Source of the DNA: Flavobacterium magnum
Lineage (GTDB): Bacteria > Bacteroidota > Bacteroidia > Flavobacteriales > Flavobacteriaceae
Direction of reading: 5' to 3'
Length of the DNA stretch: 64,000 nucleotides
Assembly (NCBI RefSeq): GCF_003055625.1
Contig: NZ_CP028811.1
Coordinates: 2,232,001 to 2,296,000, forward strand
Shown: piece by piece, positions 19,413 to 28,980 of the stretch
How positions within the stretch are numbered: the stretch's first letter is position 1
Layout of the letters: every line of letters starts with the position of its first letter
Program-made: the position numbers and the translations under genes
Notes under the pieces: generated by a model
Seen by the model: only the letters and a program-made list of their open reading frames with translations
The model's database searches: none
What the model was told of the DNA's origin: nothing

Positions 19413-20249
19413 TTATTTCTGCGCTTTCATTTCTTTTTCGATCATTTCATAAAACTGGTCGATCTTCGGAAGTACGATAATCCTTGTTCTCCTGTTTGTG
19501 GCGCGGTTTTCTGCATTGCTGTTATCTACCAGCGGAATGAATTCGCTGCGTCCGGCTGCAATCAGCTGCGCAGGGTTCACCTTAAGGTCCTTAGTCAACA
19601 CCCTTACGATAGACGTTGCGCGCTTCACGCTCAGATCCCAGTTGTCAAGCAGGGTACCGTTGCTGATAAACGGAACATTGTCGGTGTGCCCTTCAACCAT
19701 ACATTCGAAGTCAGGCTTGCTGTTGATTACTTTGGCCACTTTAGCCAGGATTTCTTTCGCCCTGTCGCTGACCATGTAGCTTCCGCTCTTGAACAGCAGC
19801 TTGTCGGCTATCGAAATAAAGACAACCCCTTTTTCAACATTGACTTCAATGTCAGGGTCAGAAATACCAACCTCCCTTTTCAGGCTCGTTACCAAAGCCA
19901 GCGTCACACTGTCCTTTTTGGTGAGGGCATCCTGCATGCGGCTGATCTTCAGGTCTTTTTCCTTAATAGTCTCAAGGGCTTTCTCGATATTCTGCGCCCC
20001 TTGCGTAGTCAGGGTGGTCATGTTACCCATATTGTTGATCAGGTCGGAATTGTTCTTTTTAAGGAACTCCATCTGCTGGGCCAGCGCTTCTTTTTCGGTA
20101 AGGCACAGGTTCAATTTAACGGTGGTTGAATTCAGCAAATCCTGGATTTCCTTGTTTTTGGCTTCCAAAGCCGCAATTTTTTTCTTTGCGCCGCAAGAAG
20201 TAAGGGTTAACATACCCATTACTGAAAGCGCTAAAATGATTTTCCTCAT
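19413..20249 (-). CDS. OmpA-family peptidoglycan-binding lipoprotein
   Basis: 278 residues. A lipoprotein signal ends in LTSC at residues 16-19, followed by a long coiled coil (about 22-130: KKKIAALEAKNKEIQDLL and on to LTKKDSVTLALV). The C-terminal OmpA/MotB-like domain begins at about residue 150, with the marker region VEGHTDNVPF and the Arg-rich end ENRATNRRTRIIV. The domain binds diaminopimelate peptidoglycan, so the protein should tether the envelope to the wall. The layout of lipoprotein, coiled coil and OmpA domain is common in Bacteroidota. It is a single gene with a clear terminator. Confidence 0.92.
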   Translation of the reverse strand: MRKIILALSVMGMLTLTSCGAKKKIAALEAKNKEIQDLLNSTTVKLNLCLTEKEALAQQMEFLKKNNSDLINNMGNMTTLTTQGAQNIEKALETIKEKDLKISRMQDALTKKDSVTLALVTSLKREVGISDPDIEVNVEKGVVFISIADKLLFKSGSYMVSDRAKEILAKVAKVINSKPDFECMVEGHTDNVPFISNGTLLDNWDLSVKRATSIVRVLTKDLKVNPAQLIAAGRSEFIPLVDNSNAENRATNRRTRIIVLPKIDQFYEMIEKEMKAQK

Positions 20250-20327
20250 GATGATGTGTTTTAGTTTCCGAACACAAAATTAAGGCTTTTATTACACAAA
20301 TGTTAAAATCAGAAACCTAAACTATTG

Positions 20328-21320
20328 TTAAAACAGATTGTGAAAGGTCTTCTTTCCGCTGATGTAGTAAGCCTTTACGATACTTTTTACGGCGTAATAA
20401 TCCCGCTTCTGATGCTTTTCCCGTTTTTGAAGCGTGGTACCAAATCGCCCGTAAAACGAAAAATGCGCTTCGATAATCGCCAGGAAGTGGCGGAGCTTCC
20501 CCTTGGATAAAAACTGGAATGCTGCAACCGCATCAAGAAGCAATCTTTGAAACAAAACAGAGTAGAGCGATGGCCTGGGAAGGTTTTTGGTGAGCATCAG
20601 TAAAGAATTCCGGAAATTGAGAAAAGTTTTCCTGGGATTTCCCTGCTGTAGCGTCGCTCCGCCCACATGGTAAACCGTCGACTCCGGAATGTAACGGATC
20701 GTGAGGCCCTTATTGAAAATCCGCCAGCACAGGTCAATTTCTTCCTGATGGGCAAAAAAACTGTCGTCGAAACCACCAAGCTGCCGGTACACGGCTTTCC
20801 TGATGAAAAGACACGCGCCTGATGCCCAGAAAATGTCTTTCGCATCGTCGTACTGCCCGTGGTCGGTTTCGATGGTGTCAAAAATGCGTCCGCGGCAAAA
20901 CGGGTAACCGAATTTATCAATAAATCCACCACCGGCGCCAGCGTACTCAAAATACTGTTTGTCTTTGTAATCGCGTATTTTCGGTTGAATCGCTGCGACG
21001 TTTTTTTCAGTCTCAAATGTGCTCAAAATGGGTTGGAGCCAATTTTCGGTAACTTCAATATCAGAGTTGACCAAAGCATAAATGTCCTCGTCCACAAACC
21101 GCAATGCTTCATTATAGCCTTTGGCAAAGCCGAAATTACCGGTGTTACGGATGATTTTGACCGAAGGGTAATAGGTTTTTACAAAATCCAGCGAATCGTC
21201 AGTTGAGGCGTTGTCCGCCACATACACCACCGCTTCGGGCGAGTATCTGACGACCGATGGCAGGAATTGCTCGAGTAATGATTTCCCGTTCCAGTTCAGG
21301 ATGACGACGGCGACTGTCAT
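20328..21320 (-). CDS. Family 2 glycosyltransferase
   Basis: 330 residues of GT-A fold. The start VAVVILNWNGKSLLEQFLPS, the motif YVADNASTDDSLDFV and the metal-binding region LVNSDIEVTENWL are typical of GT2. FFAHQEEIDLCWRIFNKG matches the catalytic base motif of rhamnosyltransferase-type members. It probably adds a sugar in surface polysaccharide or lipid-linked glycan synthesis; donor and acceptor are unknown. The start overlaps the stop of the HsdR_N-like gene (21317-21320), so the two are co-transcribed despite having no evident functional link. Confidence 0.92.
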   Translation of the reverse strand: MTVAVVILNWNGKSLLEQFLPSVVRYSPEAVVYVADNASTDDSLDFVKTYYPSVKIIRNTGNFGFAKGYNEALRFVDEDIYALVNSDIEVTENWLQPILSTFETEKNVAAIQPKIRDYKDKQYFEYAGAGGGFIDKFGYPFCRGRIFDTIETDHGQYDDAKDIFWASGACLFIRKAVYRQLGGFDDSFFAHQEEIDLCWRIFNKGLTIRYIPESTVYHVGGATLQQGNPRKTFLNFRNSLLMLTKNLPRPSLYSVLFQRLLLDAVAAFQFLSKGKLRHFLAIIEAHFSFYGRFGTTLQKREKHQKRDYYAVKSIVKAYYISGKKTFHNLF

Positions 21321-21778
21321 AACGCCGTGCTTTTTAGTCCAAAATCAGGCAGGTCCTTCAGGAAGACATAACGTTCTTTTTCAAAATCCATGCGACAAAA
21401 GTAATGATTATGCCCGTTGGTCACCATCAGGTAATCGGCTTTCATGACCATATTATAACGCGCAATCTGGTCGAAGGTATTTTGTGTTATGGTGACTTCA
21501 GGTGCTTTACATTCCACCAGTATATTGATATTGCCGTTATTGTGAAACACCACAGCATCATAGCGTTTTGTCAATCCATTAACTTTCAGCAGTTTTTCAA
21601 CATTGACTAAGGAATGCGGGTATTTTTTTTGGAGTAAGAGAAACTGCACTACATGCTGGCGTACCCATTCTTCCGGAGTCAGTACCACGAATTTTTTGCG
21701 TATCGGGTCAAAGATTAAGATCTTATTTTCGCTATTTTTGAACCGAAAACCGTAAGTAGGAAAATTGAGCTGCTGCAT
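21317..21778 (-). CDS. Stand-alone HsdR N-terminal-like nuclease domain protein
   Basis: 153 residues. FDPIRKKFVVLTPEEWVRQH, the downstream ILVECKAPEVTI and QIARYNMVMKADYLMVTNG match the HSDR_N_2-type domain, a PD-(D/E)XK fold. The ECK of ILVECKAP gives the (D/E)xK half; the preceding Asp lies in YDAVVF. No helicase or specificity subunit is nearby, so this is not a type I restriction system. Short proteins like this are widespread next to housekeeping genes in Bacteroidota, and their role is not established. It is coupled to the GT2 gene and divergent from holA. Confidence 0.85.
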   Translation of the reverse strand: MQQLNFPTYGFRFKNSENKILIFDPIRKKFVVLTPEEWVRQHVVQFLLLQKKYPHSLVNVEKLLKVNGLTKRYDAVVFHNNGNINILVECKAPEVTITQNTFDQIARYNMVMKADYLMVTNGHNHYFCRMDFEKERYVFLKDLPDFGLKSTAL

Positions 21779-21862
21779 ACGGCAAAGATAATTGACAATT
21801 CACAATCCACAATCAATAATTAACGGCTTCCCGTACGTTGTAGCCTGAGCCCTGTACTAAAA

Positions 21863-22867
21863 ATGGATGAAGTCGTAAAAATCGTAAATGATATCAAGGC
21901 CGGAAATATCAAGCCCATCTATTTCCTGATGGGGGAGGAACCGTATTATATCGATAAGCTATCCGATTATATTGAGGAAAATGTGCTTTCCGAAGAGGAA
22001 AAAGGCTTCAATCAGTCTGTTTTGTATGGTCGCGATGTGAGTATGGAAGACATTATCGGGTCGGCAAAAAGGTATCCGATGATGGCCGAAAAGCAGGTTG
22101 TGATTGTCAAGGAAGCCCAGGAACTAACCAAGACCATCGACAGGCTCGAGGGTTACGCGGACAATCCGATGCCGTCAACCGTGCTGGTTTTCTGCTATAA
22201 ATACAAGACCCTAGACAAGCGCAAGAAAGTGACCAAGCTGCTCGAGAAAAACGGGTTGGTTTACGAAAGCAAGAAGCTCTATGAGAACCAGGTAGGGCAG
22301 TGGATCACGAGGGTTTTGCAGGGCAAGGGATACACTATGGAACCGAAGGCCAATGCGATGCTCGTGGAATTTCTTGGAACCGACCTGAGTAAAATCAGCA
22401 ATGAACTGGACAAACTCCAGATTATTCTGCCCAAGGGCACCACCATCAGCGCGAAGCACATCGAGGAAAACATCGGTTTCAGCAAGGATTATAACGTATT
22501 TGAGCTGCGGAAAGCCATCGGCGATAAAAATCAGGTGAAAGCCTACCAGATCGCGCATTATTTTGCAGAAAATCCGAAGGACAATCCGATGGTCGTCACC
22601 ACCAGCCTTGTGTTTGGGTTTTTTGTGAACCTGCTGCAGTACCACGGACTGAAAGACCGCAACCCGAAGAATGTCGCTTCAGTGCTGAAGGTCAACCCGT
22701 ATTTCCTGAAGGACTATGACATCGCATTGAAAAATTATCCAATGAGGAAAGTCAGTGCCATCGTGGCGGCTTTACGCGAAATCGACATGAAAAGCAAGGG
22801 CGTCGGCGCGAACTCACTTTCCAATTCGGATTTACTGAAGGAAATGCTGGTGCATATTTTTAATTGA
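21863..22867 (+). CDS. holA: DNA polymerase III delta subunit
   Basis: 334 residues, the expected HolA length. Family features are VKIVNDIKAGNIKPIYFLMGEEPYYIDKL at the N-terminus, KRYPMMAEKQVVIVKEAQEL, LEYLGTDLSKISNELDKL-like text at mid-protein and KDYNVFELRKAIGDK. Delta opens the beta clamp in the clamp loader complex. It is unlinked to other replication genes here, which is normal. The start follows an in-frame upstream stop. Confidence 0.93.
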   Translation: MDEVVKIVNDIKAGNIKPIYFLMGEEPYYIDKLSDYIEENVLSEEEKGFNQSVLYGRDVSMEDIIGSAKRYPMMAEKQVVIVKEAQELTKTIDRLEGYADNPMPSTVLVFCYKYKTLDKRKKVTKLLEKNGLVYESKKLYENQVGQWITRVLQGKGYTMEPKANAMLVEFLGTDLSKISNELDKLQIILPKGTTISAKHIEENIGFSKDYNVFELRKAIGDKNQVKAYQIAHYFAENPKDNPMVVTTSLVFGFFVNLLQYHGLKDRNPKNVASVLKVNPYFLKDYDIALKNYPMRKVSAIVAALREIDMKSKGVGANSLSNSDLLKEMLVHIFN

Positions 22868-22940
22868 ATGTCGCACTGTCCGAATATCAAATGGCCGCAA
22901 AATCCGATAATCCGGTAATCTGACAAATCCAAAAATCACT

Positions 22941-22948
22941 TACCTTTG
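22941..22948 (+). promoter_or_regulatory. -7 promoter element for purC
   Basis: TACCTTTG is a full TAnnTTTG match ending 18 bases before the ATG at 22967. It makes an upstream in-frame start at 22946 impossible, because that start would lie within the promoter. Confidence 0.55.
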
Positions 22949-22966
22949 CGCGCAAACAACAACACA

Positions 22967-23917
22967 ATGAACAATACGATTACAAGGACGGATTTCCGTT
23001 TTCCGGGACAGCAATCCGTTTACCACGGGAAAGTCCGCGATGTGTACAATATCAATGATGAACTTCTGGTCATGGTCGCCACCGACAGGCTTTCGGCGTT
23101 TGACGTCGTCATGCCCAAAGGAATTCCTTTTAAAGGACAAATCCTCAACCAGATTGCCACGCGCTTTATGGAGCTTACGCAGGATATCGTGCCAAACTGG
23201 CTCATCGCCACACCCGACCCGAATGTTGCCGTCGGGCACTTATGCGAGCCTTTCAAGGTGGAAATGGTCATCCGTGGTTACCTTTCAGGACATGCTGCAC
23301 GCGAATACGCTTTGGGTAAAAGGACACTTTGCGGAGTGACACTGCCCGAAGGGTTAAAAGAGAATGACAAATTCCCGCAACCGATTATCACGCCAACTAC
23401 AAAAGCGGATAATGGTGAGCACGATATGGACATTTCGCGTGAGGAAATCCTATCGCGCGGAATCGTTTCAGAAGAAGATTACCTTGTATTGGAAAATTAT
23501 ACACATGCGTTATTCCAACGCGGCACACACATCGCTGCCGGTCGCGGACTCATCCTCGTAGATACCAAATATGAATTTGGGAAAACCAGGGACGGAAAGA
23601 TTGTGCTGATCGACGAAATTCATACACCCGATTCTTCGCGTTATTTTTATGGTGAAGGCTATCAGGCAAGACAGGACAATAACGAAGAACAGAAGCAACT
23701 TTCAAAGGAATTTGTACGGCAATGGCTGATTGCCAATGGTTTCCAGGGTAAAGATGGACAGCAGATTCCGCATATGGATGAAGCCTACATCAATAGTGTT
23801 TCGGAAAGATATATTGAGTTGTATGAAAATATCCTTGGCGAAAATTTCATAAAGGCCGATATCAATGCCATTTCGGAGAGGATTGAAAAGAATGTGACCG
23901 ACTTCCTTAACAAATAG
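22967..23917 (+). CDS. purC: Phosphoribosylaminoimidazole-succinocarboxamide synthase
   Basis: 316 residues from the ATG at 22967, the first start downstream of the promoter element. SAICAR synthetase features are [39 protein letters not shown] text ([18 protein letters not shown]), [14 protein letters not shown] text ([11 protein letters not shown]) and [13 protein letters not shown]. It adds aspartate to CAIR in purine synthesis. It is longer than the 240-residue bacterial form, matching the longer class found in Bacteroidota and yeast. It is monocistronic here. Confidence 0.95.
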   Translation: MNNTITRTDFRFPGQQSVYHGKVRDVYNINDELLVMVATDRLSAFDVVMPKGIPFKGQILNQIATRFMELTQDIVPNWLIATPDPNVAVGHLCEPFKVEMVIRGYLSGHAAREYALGKRTLCGVTLPEGLKENDKFPQPIITPTTKADNGEHDMDISREEILSRGIVSEEDYLVLENYTHALFQRGTHIAAGRGLILVDTKYEFGKTRDGKIVLIDEIHTPDSSRYFYGEGYQARQDNNEEQKQLSKEFVRQWLIANGFQGKDGQQIPHMDEAYINSVSERYIELYENILGENFIKADINAISERIEKNVTDFLNK

Positions 23918-24001
23918 GATCCGCAGTCATATTGTTTTCGACAATATTGTTAAACCGTCCTCGTGGTCTCTATGCAAGACTCCGGGGGACCGACGCTGCA
24001 T

Positions 24002-25780
24002 TCAACCATTACCATAAATCTTTTGGTACAAATCGCGGTATTTTTCCAATACGATTTTGCGTTTCAGCTTTAGGGTAGGGGTGAGCTCCCCGCCGTCTAT
24101 CGACCATACATTTGGCGTAAGCTCGAAACGCTTGATTTGTTCCCAATTCCCGAATTTCTTATTGAGTGCTTCGATTTCCTCATCGATGCGTTTGATCACC
24201 TCAGGGTTTTCGGCAATCTCTTTATGTGAATTGCCTACGTTGATATTGTGCAATCTCGCCCATTCCTTTACGAAGTCAAAATTGGGCTGTATGAATGCGC
24301 CCGGCATCTTTTCGCCATCGCCGATAACCATAATCTGTTCGATAAAACGGGATTGTTTCATGGCATTCTCAAGCAATTGCGGTGCAATGTATTTTCCTCC
24401 GGAAGTCTTGAACATCTCTTTCTTACGGTCGGTGATTTTCAGGAAACCCTCTTCATCAATAATACCGATATCACCGGTATGGAAATAATCGCCCTGCAGG
24501 ACTTCCGCAGTTTTTTCAGGATCTTTATAATAGCCCATCATCACATTCGGGCCTTTGCACAGGATTTCTCCGTCTTCGGCAATTTTGACTTCAACATTTT
24601 CAATGACACGGCCTACGGTACCAATTTTAAATCCGCCATTCCGCCTGTCATTTACGGCAATTACCGGTGAGGTTTCGGTCAGGCCATAGCCTTCCATCAC
24701 ATAGATTTCTGCAGCAGCGAAAACACGCGCCAAACGTGGCTGCAGTGCGGCGCTGCCTGACACCATAAGTTCGAGTTTCCCGCCGAGACCTTCCTTCCAT
24801 TTACTGAAAATCAGTTTTCTGGCAATCGAAAGCTGGAATTCATACCAAAACCCGTTTTTGCCGTAAGGCTCGTATTTCAGTCCCAGGTCGATGGCCCAGA
24901 AGAACAATTTCCTTTTGATGCCGGTCAGTTCGGCGCCCTTGGCATAAATCCGGTCGTATACCTTTTCAAGAAGCCGTGGCACGGCGGTGATTACATTCGG
25001 CTGCGCTTCTTTCAAATTGTCCACAAGCTTGTCGATGGATTCAGCGAAATATACTGACACACCGTAATATTGGTAGATGTAAAGGATCATCCTTTCATAA
25101 ATATGGCAGATGGGCAGGAAGCTCAGCGCGCGGCTGCGGCCTTCCTCGAAAGGGATCCGGGGTGCGCTGCCCAGTACATTGGCTACGATATTTTTGTGTG
25201 AGAGCATGACGCCTTTAGGCCTGCCCGTGGTGCCTGACGTATAAATGATGGTAGCAAGGTCGTCAGTATGGATTGTATTTTTGATATTTTCCACCTCAGG
25301 CTGATTGCTGTCGTTTTTTCCAAGTTCGAGTAATTGCTCCCAATGCTCACAACCCTCAATACGGTCAAAGCAGAAGACATTCACGAGCGACGGCACATTG
25401 GCCCTGATCTGGTTTACCTTGGCGAGCACTTCGGTGTCAGATACAAAACAATATTTTGATTCAGAATGGTTTAGGATGTATTGGTAATCTTCTTCGGAAA
25501 TCGTCGGATAAATTGGGACGTTCTGCGCCCCGGTCTGTAAAATCCCAATATCCATGATGTTCCATTCCGTCCGGTTTGACGAAGAAATGACAGCAATCTT
25601 GTCGTCTTTTTTTACGCCCATACGCAGCAGCGCCCGCGATACGGCATTGGCTTTGGCAATATATTCCCTAGTGGAGGTTGCTTCCCAGACACCGTTATAT
25701 TTGGTGACCAACGCCTCTTTCAGATCATGCTTTTCAAGTTGGTAGTACGGAAAATCGAACAGCCGGGTAATTTCTGTCAT
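24002..25780 (-). CDS. Long-chain fatty acid-CoA ligase (AMP-forming)
   Basis: 592 residues from the ATG at 25778-25780. An upstream in-frame start at 25837 is rejected because TTACTTTG, a promoter-like element, lies between. The AMP-binding motif TIIYTSGTTGRPKGVMLSH is at about residues 180-198, YGLTETSPV and GEILCKGPNVMMGYY follow, and YFHTGDIG with FLKITDRKKEMFKTSGGKYIAP marks the C-terminal domain. The enzyme activates fatty acids to acyl-CoA for beta-oxidation or lipid synthesis. It is a single gene, convergent with purC. Confidence 0.94.
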   Translation of the reverse strand: MTEITRLFDFPYYQLEKHDLKEALVTKYNGVWEATSTREYIAKANAVSRALLRMGVKKDDKIAVISSSNRTEWNIMDIGILQTGAQNVPIYPTISEEDYQYILNHSESKYCFVSDTEVLAKVNQIRANVPSLVNVFCFDRIEGCEHWEQLLELGKNDSNQPEVENIKNTIHTDDLATIIYTSGTTGRPKGVMLSHKNIVANVLGSAPRIPFEEGRSRALSFLPICHIYERMILYIYQYYGVSVYFAESIDKLVDNLKEAQPNVITAVPRLLEKVYDRIYAKGAELTGIKRKLFFWAIDLGLKYEPYGKNGFWYEFQLSIARKLIFSKWKEGLGGKLELMVSGSAALQPRLARVFAAAEIYVMEGYGLTETSPVIAVNDRRNGGFKIGTVGRVIENVEVKIAEDGEILCKGPNVMMGYYKDPEKTAEVLQGDYFHTGDIGIIDEEGFLKITDRKKEMFKTSGGKYIAPQLLENAMKQSRFIEQIMVIGDGEKMPGAFIQPNFDFVKEWARLHNINVGNSHKEIAENPEVIKRIDEEIEALNKKFGNWEQIKRFELTPNVWSIDGGELTPTLKLKRKIVLEKYRDLYQKIYGNG

Positions 25781-25889
25781 GGCACTTATTTTGCTGCAAA
25801 GTAATGAAAAAGTTCTGAAGTTTGAAGTCGGTGTCACCGCAAGCTGCCGCCTGTCCGCTCGCTTAGGATTTGTGGCGGTCCCGGATCAC

Positions 25890-26471
25890 TCATTTCCGGG
25901 CAAGCTTCGTACGGATCTTGCTGAGAAATTCTGCCGAAATCCCCAGGTAGGAAGCGATATGATGTTGCGCCACACGCTGCGGAATGGTCGGGTACTGTGC
26001 AATAAATTCAAGGTATTTCTCCGTGGCGGTTTTGGCAATCGTGTGAAAGAGCCGGTTTTGCGTCACCGCCATATTGCGCATTAACAGGATGCGGAAAGCG
26101 CGCTCGAACTTCGGGGCCTTCGCAAAAAGCATTTCTTTGGTTTCGGGGGTAAACAGCAGGAATTCACAGTCTTCCAGTGTCTCGATATACAATTGGCTGG
26201 GCTTGGTTTCATACATGCTGAACGACACGTCGCTGACCCATGCATCTTCGATGGCAAATTGCAGGATCACTTCAAAACCATTGGCGTCAATATAATATTT
26301 ACGGATGCAGCCGCTCACAACAAACGCCTCGAAATCGCACTTTTCACCCTCACGCAGCATGATGGTCTTGCGCGGCACTTTTTTGTATTGCAGCAAAGAA
26401 TGGAAGATGTCCAGCTCGTCACGGGTGAACGAGACATACCTGGAAATGGCGGCGTCAATCTGGTCGTACAT
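25890..26471 (-). CDS. Crp/Fnr-family transcriptional regulator
   Basis: 193 residues. The N-terminal cNMP-binding-like beta barrel includes KTIMLREGEKCDFEAFVVSGCIRKYY. The short C-terminal winged helix reads RVAQHHIASYLGISAEFLSKIRTKL. There is no Cys cluster for an Fe-S sensor, and the Arg of the classical cAMP phosphate pocket is not obvious, so the ligand is unknown. Proteins of this exact layout are common solitary regulators in Bacteroidota. It is divergent from the large GAF gene at 26623, which it might control. Confidence 0.9.
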   Translation of the reverse strand: MYDQIDAAISRYVSFTRDELDIFHSLLQYKKVPRKTIMLREGEKCDFEAFVVSGCIRKYYIDANGFEVILQFAIEDAWVSDVSFSMYETKPSQLYIETLEDCEFLLFTPETKEMLFAKAPKFERAFRILLMRNMAVTQNRLFHTIAKTATEKYLEFIAQYPTIPQRVAQHHIASYLGISAEFLSKIRTKLARK

Positions 26472-26598
26472 TCAATTAAAATTTGCAACAGGCGTGGTTT
26501 ACAAAGGTGCAAAGTTTTTAGTTATGAACGAAAAGTTGTCTACCTTAAATTGGATTGGTGTGGCATTCGGCAGCGCGATAACTTTGGCACTTTGTCAC

Positions 26599-26606
26599 TA
26601 TCTTTG
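26599..26606 (+). promoter_or_regulatory. -7 promoter element for the GAF gene
   Basis: TATCTTTG is a full TAnnTTTG match ending 16 bases before the ATG at 26623. It fixes the true start well downstream of the long open frame that runs back through the Crp/Fnr gene. Confidence 0.5.
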
Positions 26607-26622
26607 CAAAAAACTTCCCGTC

Positions 26623-28980
26623 ATGATTCTCGAAAAAGCCATTGACAACCCTTTTGAAGTCCAGATTTCGTTTCACAAGCTGCTTGAAAACCTCGAGGCC
26701 ATCGCTGCCGCAGACGTCGATTACAGGGCGCATTACGCAAAAGGTCTTCTTGAGGCCGTTGCAGCCGTGCCCGAATTGCGCGACGGCATTCGGGATTTCT
26801 CGACAATCAAATTCCACACCGAACTCATCAGGAACCTGCTGGCCGATTTATTCCCGACGGCACTGACCAACAATGAGATCAAGGCAATCACCATCCCGTT
26901 CCACAACATTACGTTCAATTACTCGACGCGTTTCCAGCAGATCCTGAACAATGCCGGACCTGATTTCGATATGGAGATCCGTGACTTTACCGACGACAGC
27001 TTTTACGTCATGAGCTGTTGTATGATCCTCAATGGGTATTATGGGTACAATTTCGATTTCAGCAAACCGTTTTTTTATGATATTCCGGATGCGGCAGGCA
27101 TCATGCGCCACTACCGGATTTTATACAATGCCGATTTCATCGAGATTTTCCCTACCGAAAAATCGCTGCCCATCAGCGCTGAAGAAGTCGATTTGTTGAT
27201 TGACAATTTTGATAATGTGGCTTTGTGGAAAGAAAAGTTCCCGTCCAAAAGCTGGATTATGCGCGGATTTGGGATCATGACCCTATACGATGCCACGGTT
27301 GAAAGCGCGGTTTCCAACCTCAAGACAAACCTGCTGACACCGAAAAACGAAGCCGATAAGGAGGACATACGCGAAAGCTTCCAGAGCATTTTCCGTTCGA
27401 TATTCCGGTTCAGCGACCTCCGGATCGGGTACAGCTCGATTGACCCGATGACGAACCAGTTTACGGTGTCTCCGTTTGAAAAAGACATTACGAGTTTCCT
27501 GACCTGTGACGAGGGTGGTTCCGACTGTGATTATTTTTTCTGCCATACCTCAATGCCGGAACTGATCAAGGAGAGTAAGTATTTCGTGATTTCGGATGTC
27601 GCCCAATTCAGCAAAGACCATCCTGAAAGCAAACTGGCTGCAAAATTACTGCAGCAGCACATACATTCCGCTATTTTTGCACCGGTCGTGAAGAACGGTA
27701 CCCTGCTTGGGATTGTCGAATTGGTTTCGGAAAAGACAAAACAGCTGAACACCATCAATTCCAATAAGCTTGATATCGTGATGCCCTACCTTGTCGATAC
27801 CATTGACCGGTACTACTCGGAAATCAACAACCAGGTCGAGGCCCTGATCCAGAAAGAATATACGACAATCCACCCGAGCGTCTATTGGAAATTCCGCGAG
27901 GAAGCGCACAGCCACCTGAACGACGCCTCATCGCTGCACGAAATCGTTTTTAATGATGTCTATCCGCTGTTTGGACAGATTGACATCAAAGGTTCGTCAG
28001 ACCGCAGGAATGCTACGACAAAAGAGGACATCATCCAGCAGGTAAGTTCGCTGAAATCGATTTTTGAAAGCATCAACGAGGGCAATAAGCTGCCAATCTT
28101 CGAACAGAAGATCTTTGAGCTGGAGCAGTACCTCGTGACGTTGAAAGACGCCATCAAGGCCGATTCCGAGCACATCATCCAGAACTACATCCGCAGTGAG
28201 ATCCATCCGGTACTCAAGCGTCATCAGCCGGAACGTCCCGAAACCAAGGCATTGATGGAGCGCTATTTTGACACGCTCGACCGCAGCTCGGACACTGTCT
28301 ACGCGGCGCGTAAGAAATATGATGCGACGGTGTCGATCATCAATAAGAAAATGGCTGACATCCTCGACAAAAGCCAGGTCGACGCACAGCGATATTATCC
28401 GCACTACTATGAACGCTTCAAGACCGATGGTGTGGAGCACAACCTGTATATCGGGAATTCGATTACCAATGAGCCGCAGTTCGATTTCCTGTACCTGTAC
28501 AACTTACGTCTGTGGCAATTGCAGGTGATGTGCGAAATGGAAAATCAATACCACCTTTTGCAGCCGTCGTTGCCATACCCGATGGAGGTCGCTTCGCTGA
28601 TTCTCGTCATTAACCTGCCCATTACGATCCGCTTCCGTATGGATGAGAAGCGTTTCGATGTCGACGGCTCGTACAATGCGCGCTACGAAGTCATCAAAAA
28701 ACGCATCGACAAGGCTTTCATAAAAGGGAGTACGGAGCGCATTACCCAAGAGGGCCGAATCACCATTGTGTATGCCCAGCAGGAAGAAGAGCAGGAGTAC
28801 AAGCGCTATATCGCATTCCTGCAGCACAAGAAGCGGCTGGGGCCCAAGGTCGAGTTTTTTGAAATCGAGGATTTACAGGGTGTCTCCGGACTGAAAGGCA
28901 TCAGAGTCGAGGTGCTGTATGACGAAACGGGACAGAAACTGTACAGCTACAATGAATTGCTTAAAGAGATTGAAAGTTAA
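26623..28980 (+). CDS. Large uncharacterised GAF-domain protein
   Basis: 785 residues from the ATG at 26623 (MILEKAIDNPFEV), chosen because a good promoter element lies directly upstream and longer starts run antisense through the Crp/Fnr gene. A GAF-like region is seen at about residues 320-410 (YFVISDVAQFSKDHPESKLA, then SAIFAPVVKNGTLLGIVELVSEK). The parts before and after are mostly helical and charged, with no kinase, cyclase or HTH motif visible and no TM segment. It may be a large cytoplasmic sensor or scaffold; no function is assigned. Its stop codon overlaps that of the convergent HD-PycTM gene in a shared TTAA. Confidence 0.8.
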   Translation: MILEKAIDNPFEVQISFHKLLENLEAIAAADVDYRAHYAKGLLEAVAAVPELRDGIRDFSTIKFHTELIRNLLADLFPTALTNNEIKAITIPFHNITFNYSTRFQQILNNAGPDFDMEIRDFTDDSFYVMSCCMILNGYYGYNFDFSKPFFYDIPDAAGIMRHYRILYNADFIEIFPTEKSLPISAEEVDLLIDNFDNVALWKEKFPSKSWIMRGFGIMTLYDATVESAVSNLKTNLLTPKNEADKEDIRESFQSIFRSIFRFSDLRIGYSSIDPMTNQFTVSPFEKDITSFLTCDEGGSDCDYFFCHTSMPELIKESKYFVISDVAQFSKDHPESKLAAKLLQQHIHSAIFAPVVKNGTLLGIVELVSEKTKQLNTINSNKLDIVMPYLVDTIDRYYSEINNQVEALIQKEYTTIHPSVYWKFREEAHSHLNDASSLHEIVFNDVYPLFGQIDIKGSSDRRNATTKEDIIQQVSSLKSIFESINEGNKLPIFEQKIFELEQYLVTLKDAIKADSEHIIQNYIRSEIHPVLKRHQPERPETKALMERYFDTLDRSSDTVYAARKKYDATVSIINKKMADILDKSQVDAQRYYPHYYERFKTDGVEHNLYIGNSITNEPQFDFLYLYNLRLWQLQVMCEMENQYHLLQPSLPYPMEVASLILVINLPITIRFRMDEKRFDVDGSYNARYEVIKKRIDKAFIKGSTERITQEGRITIVYAQQEEEQEYKRYIAFLQHKKRLGPKVEFFEIEDLQGVSGLKGIRVEVLYDETGQKLYSYNELLKEIES

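Noticed and set aside
21317..21778. Type I restriction system from the HsdR N-terminal-like protein
   Set aside because: No HsdM, HsdS or helicase part nearby; the protein is only a short stand-alone domain.
23929..23947. Hairpin ATATTGT-TTTCG-ACAATAT after purC
   Set aside because: A good 7-bp stem but no T run follows, so it is not called a terminator.
26305..26622. N-terminal extension of the GAF protein
   Set aside because: The extension is antisense to the Crp/Fnr gene and a good promoter lies after it at 26599-26606.
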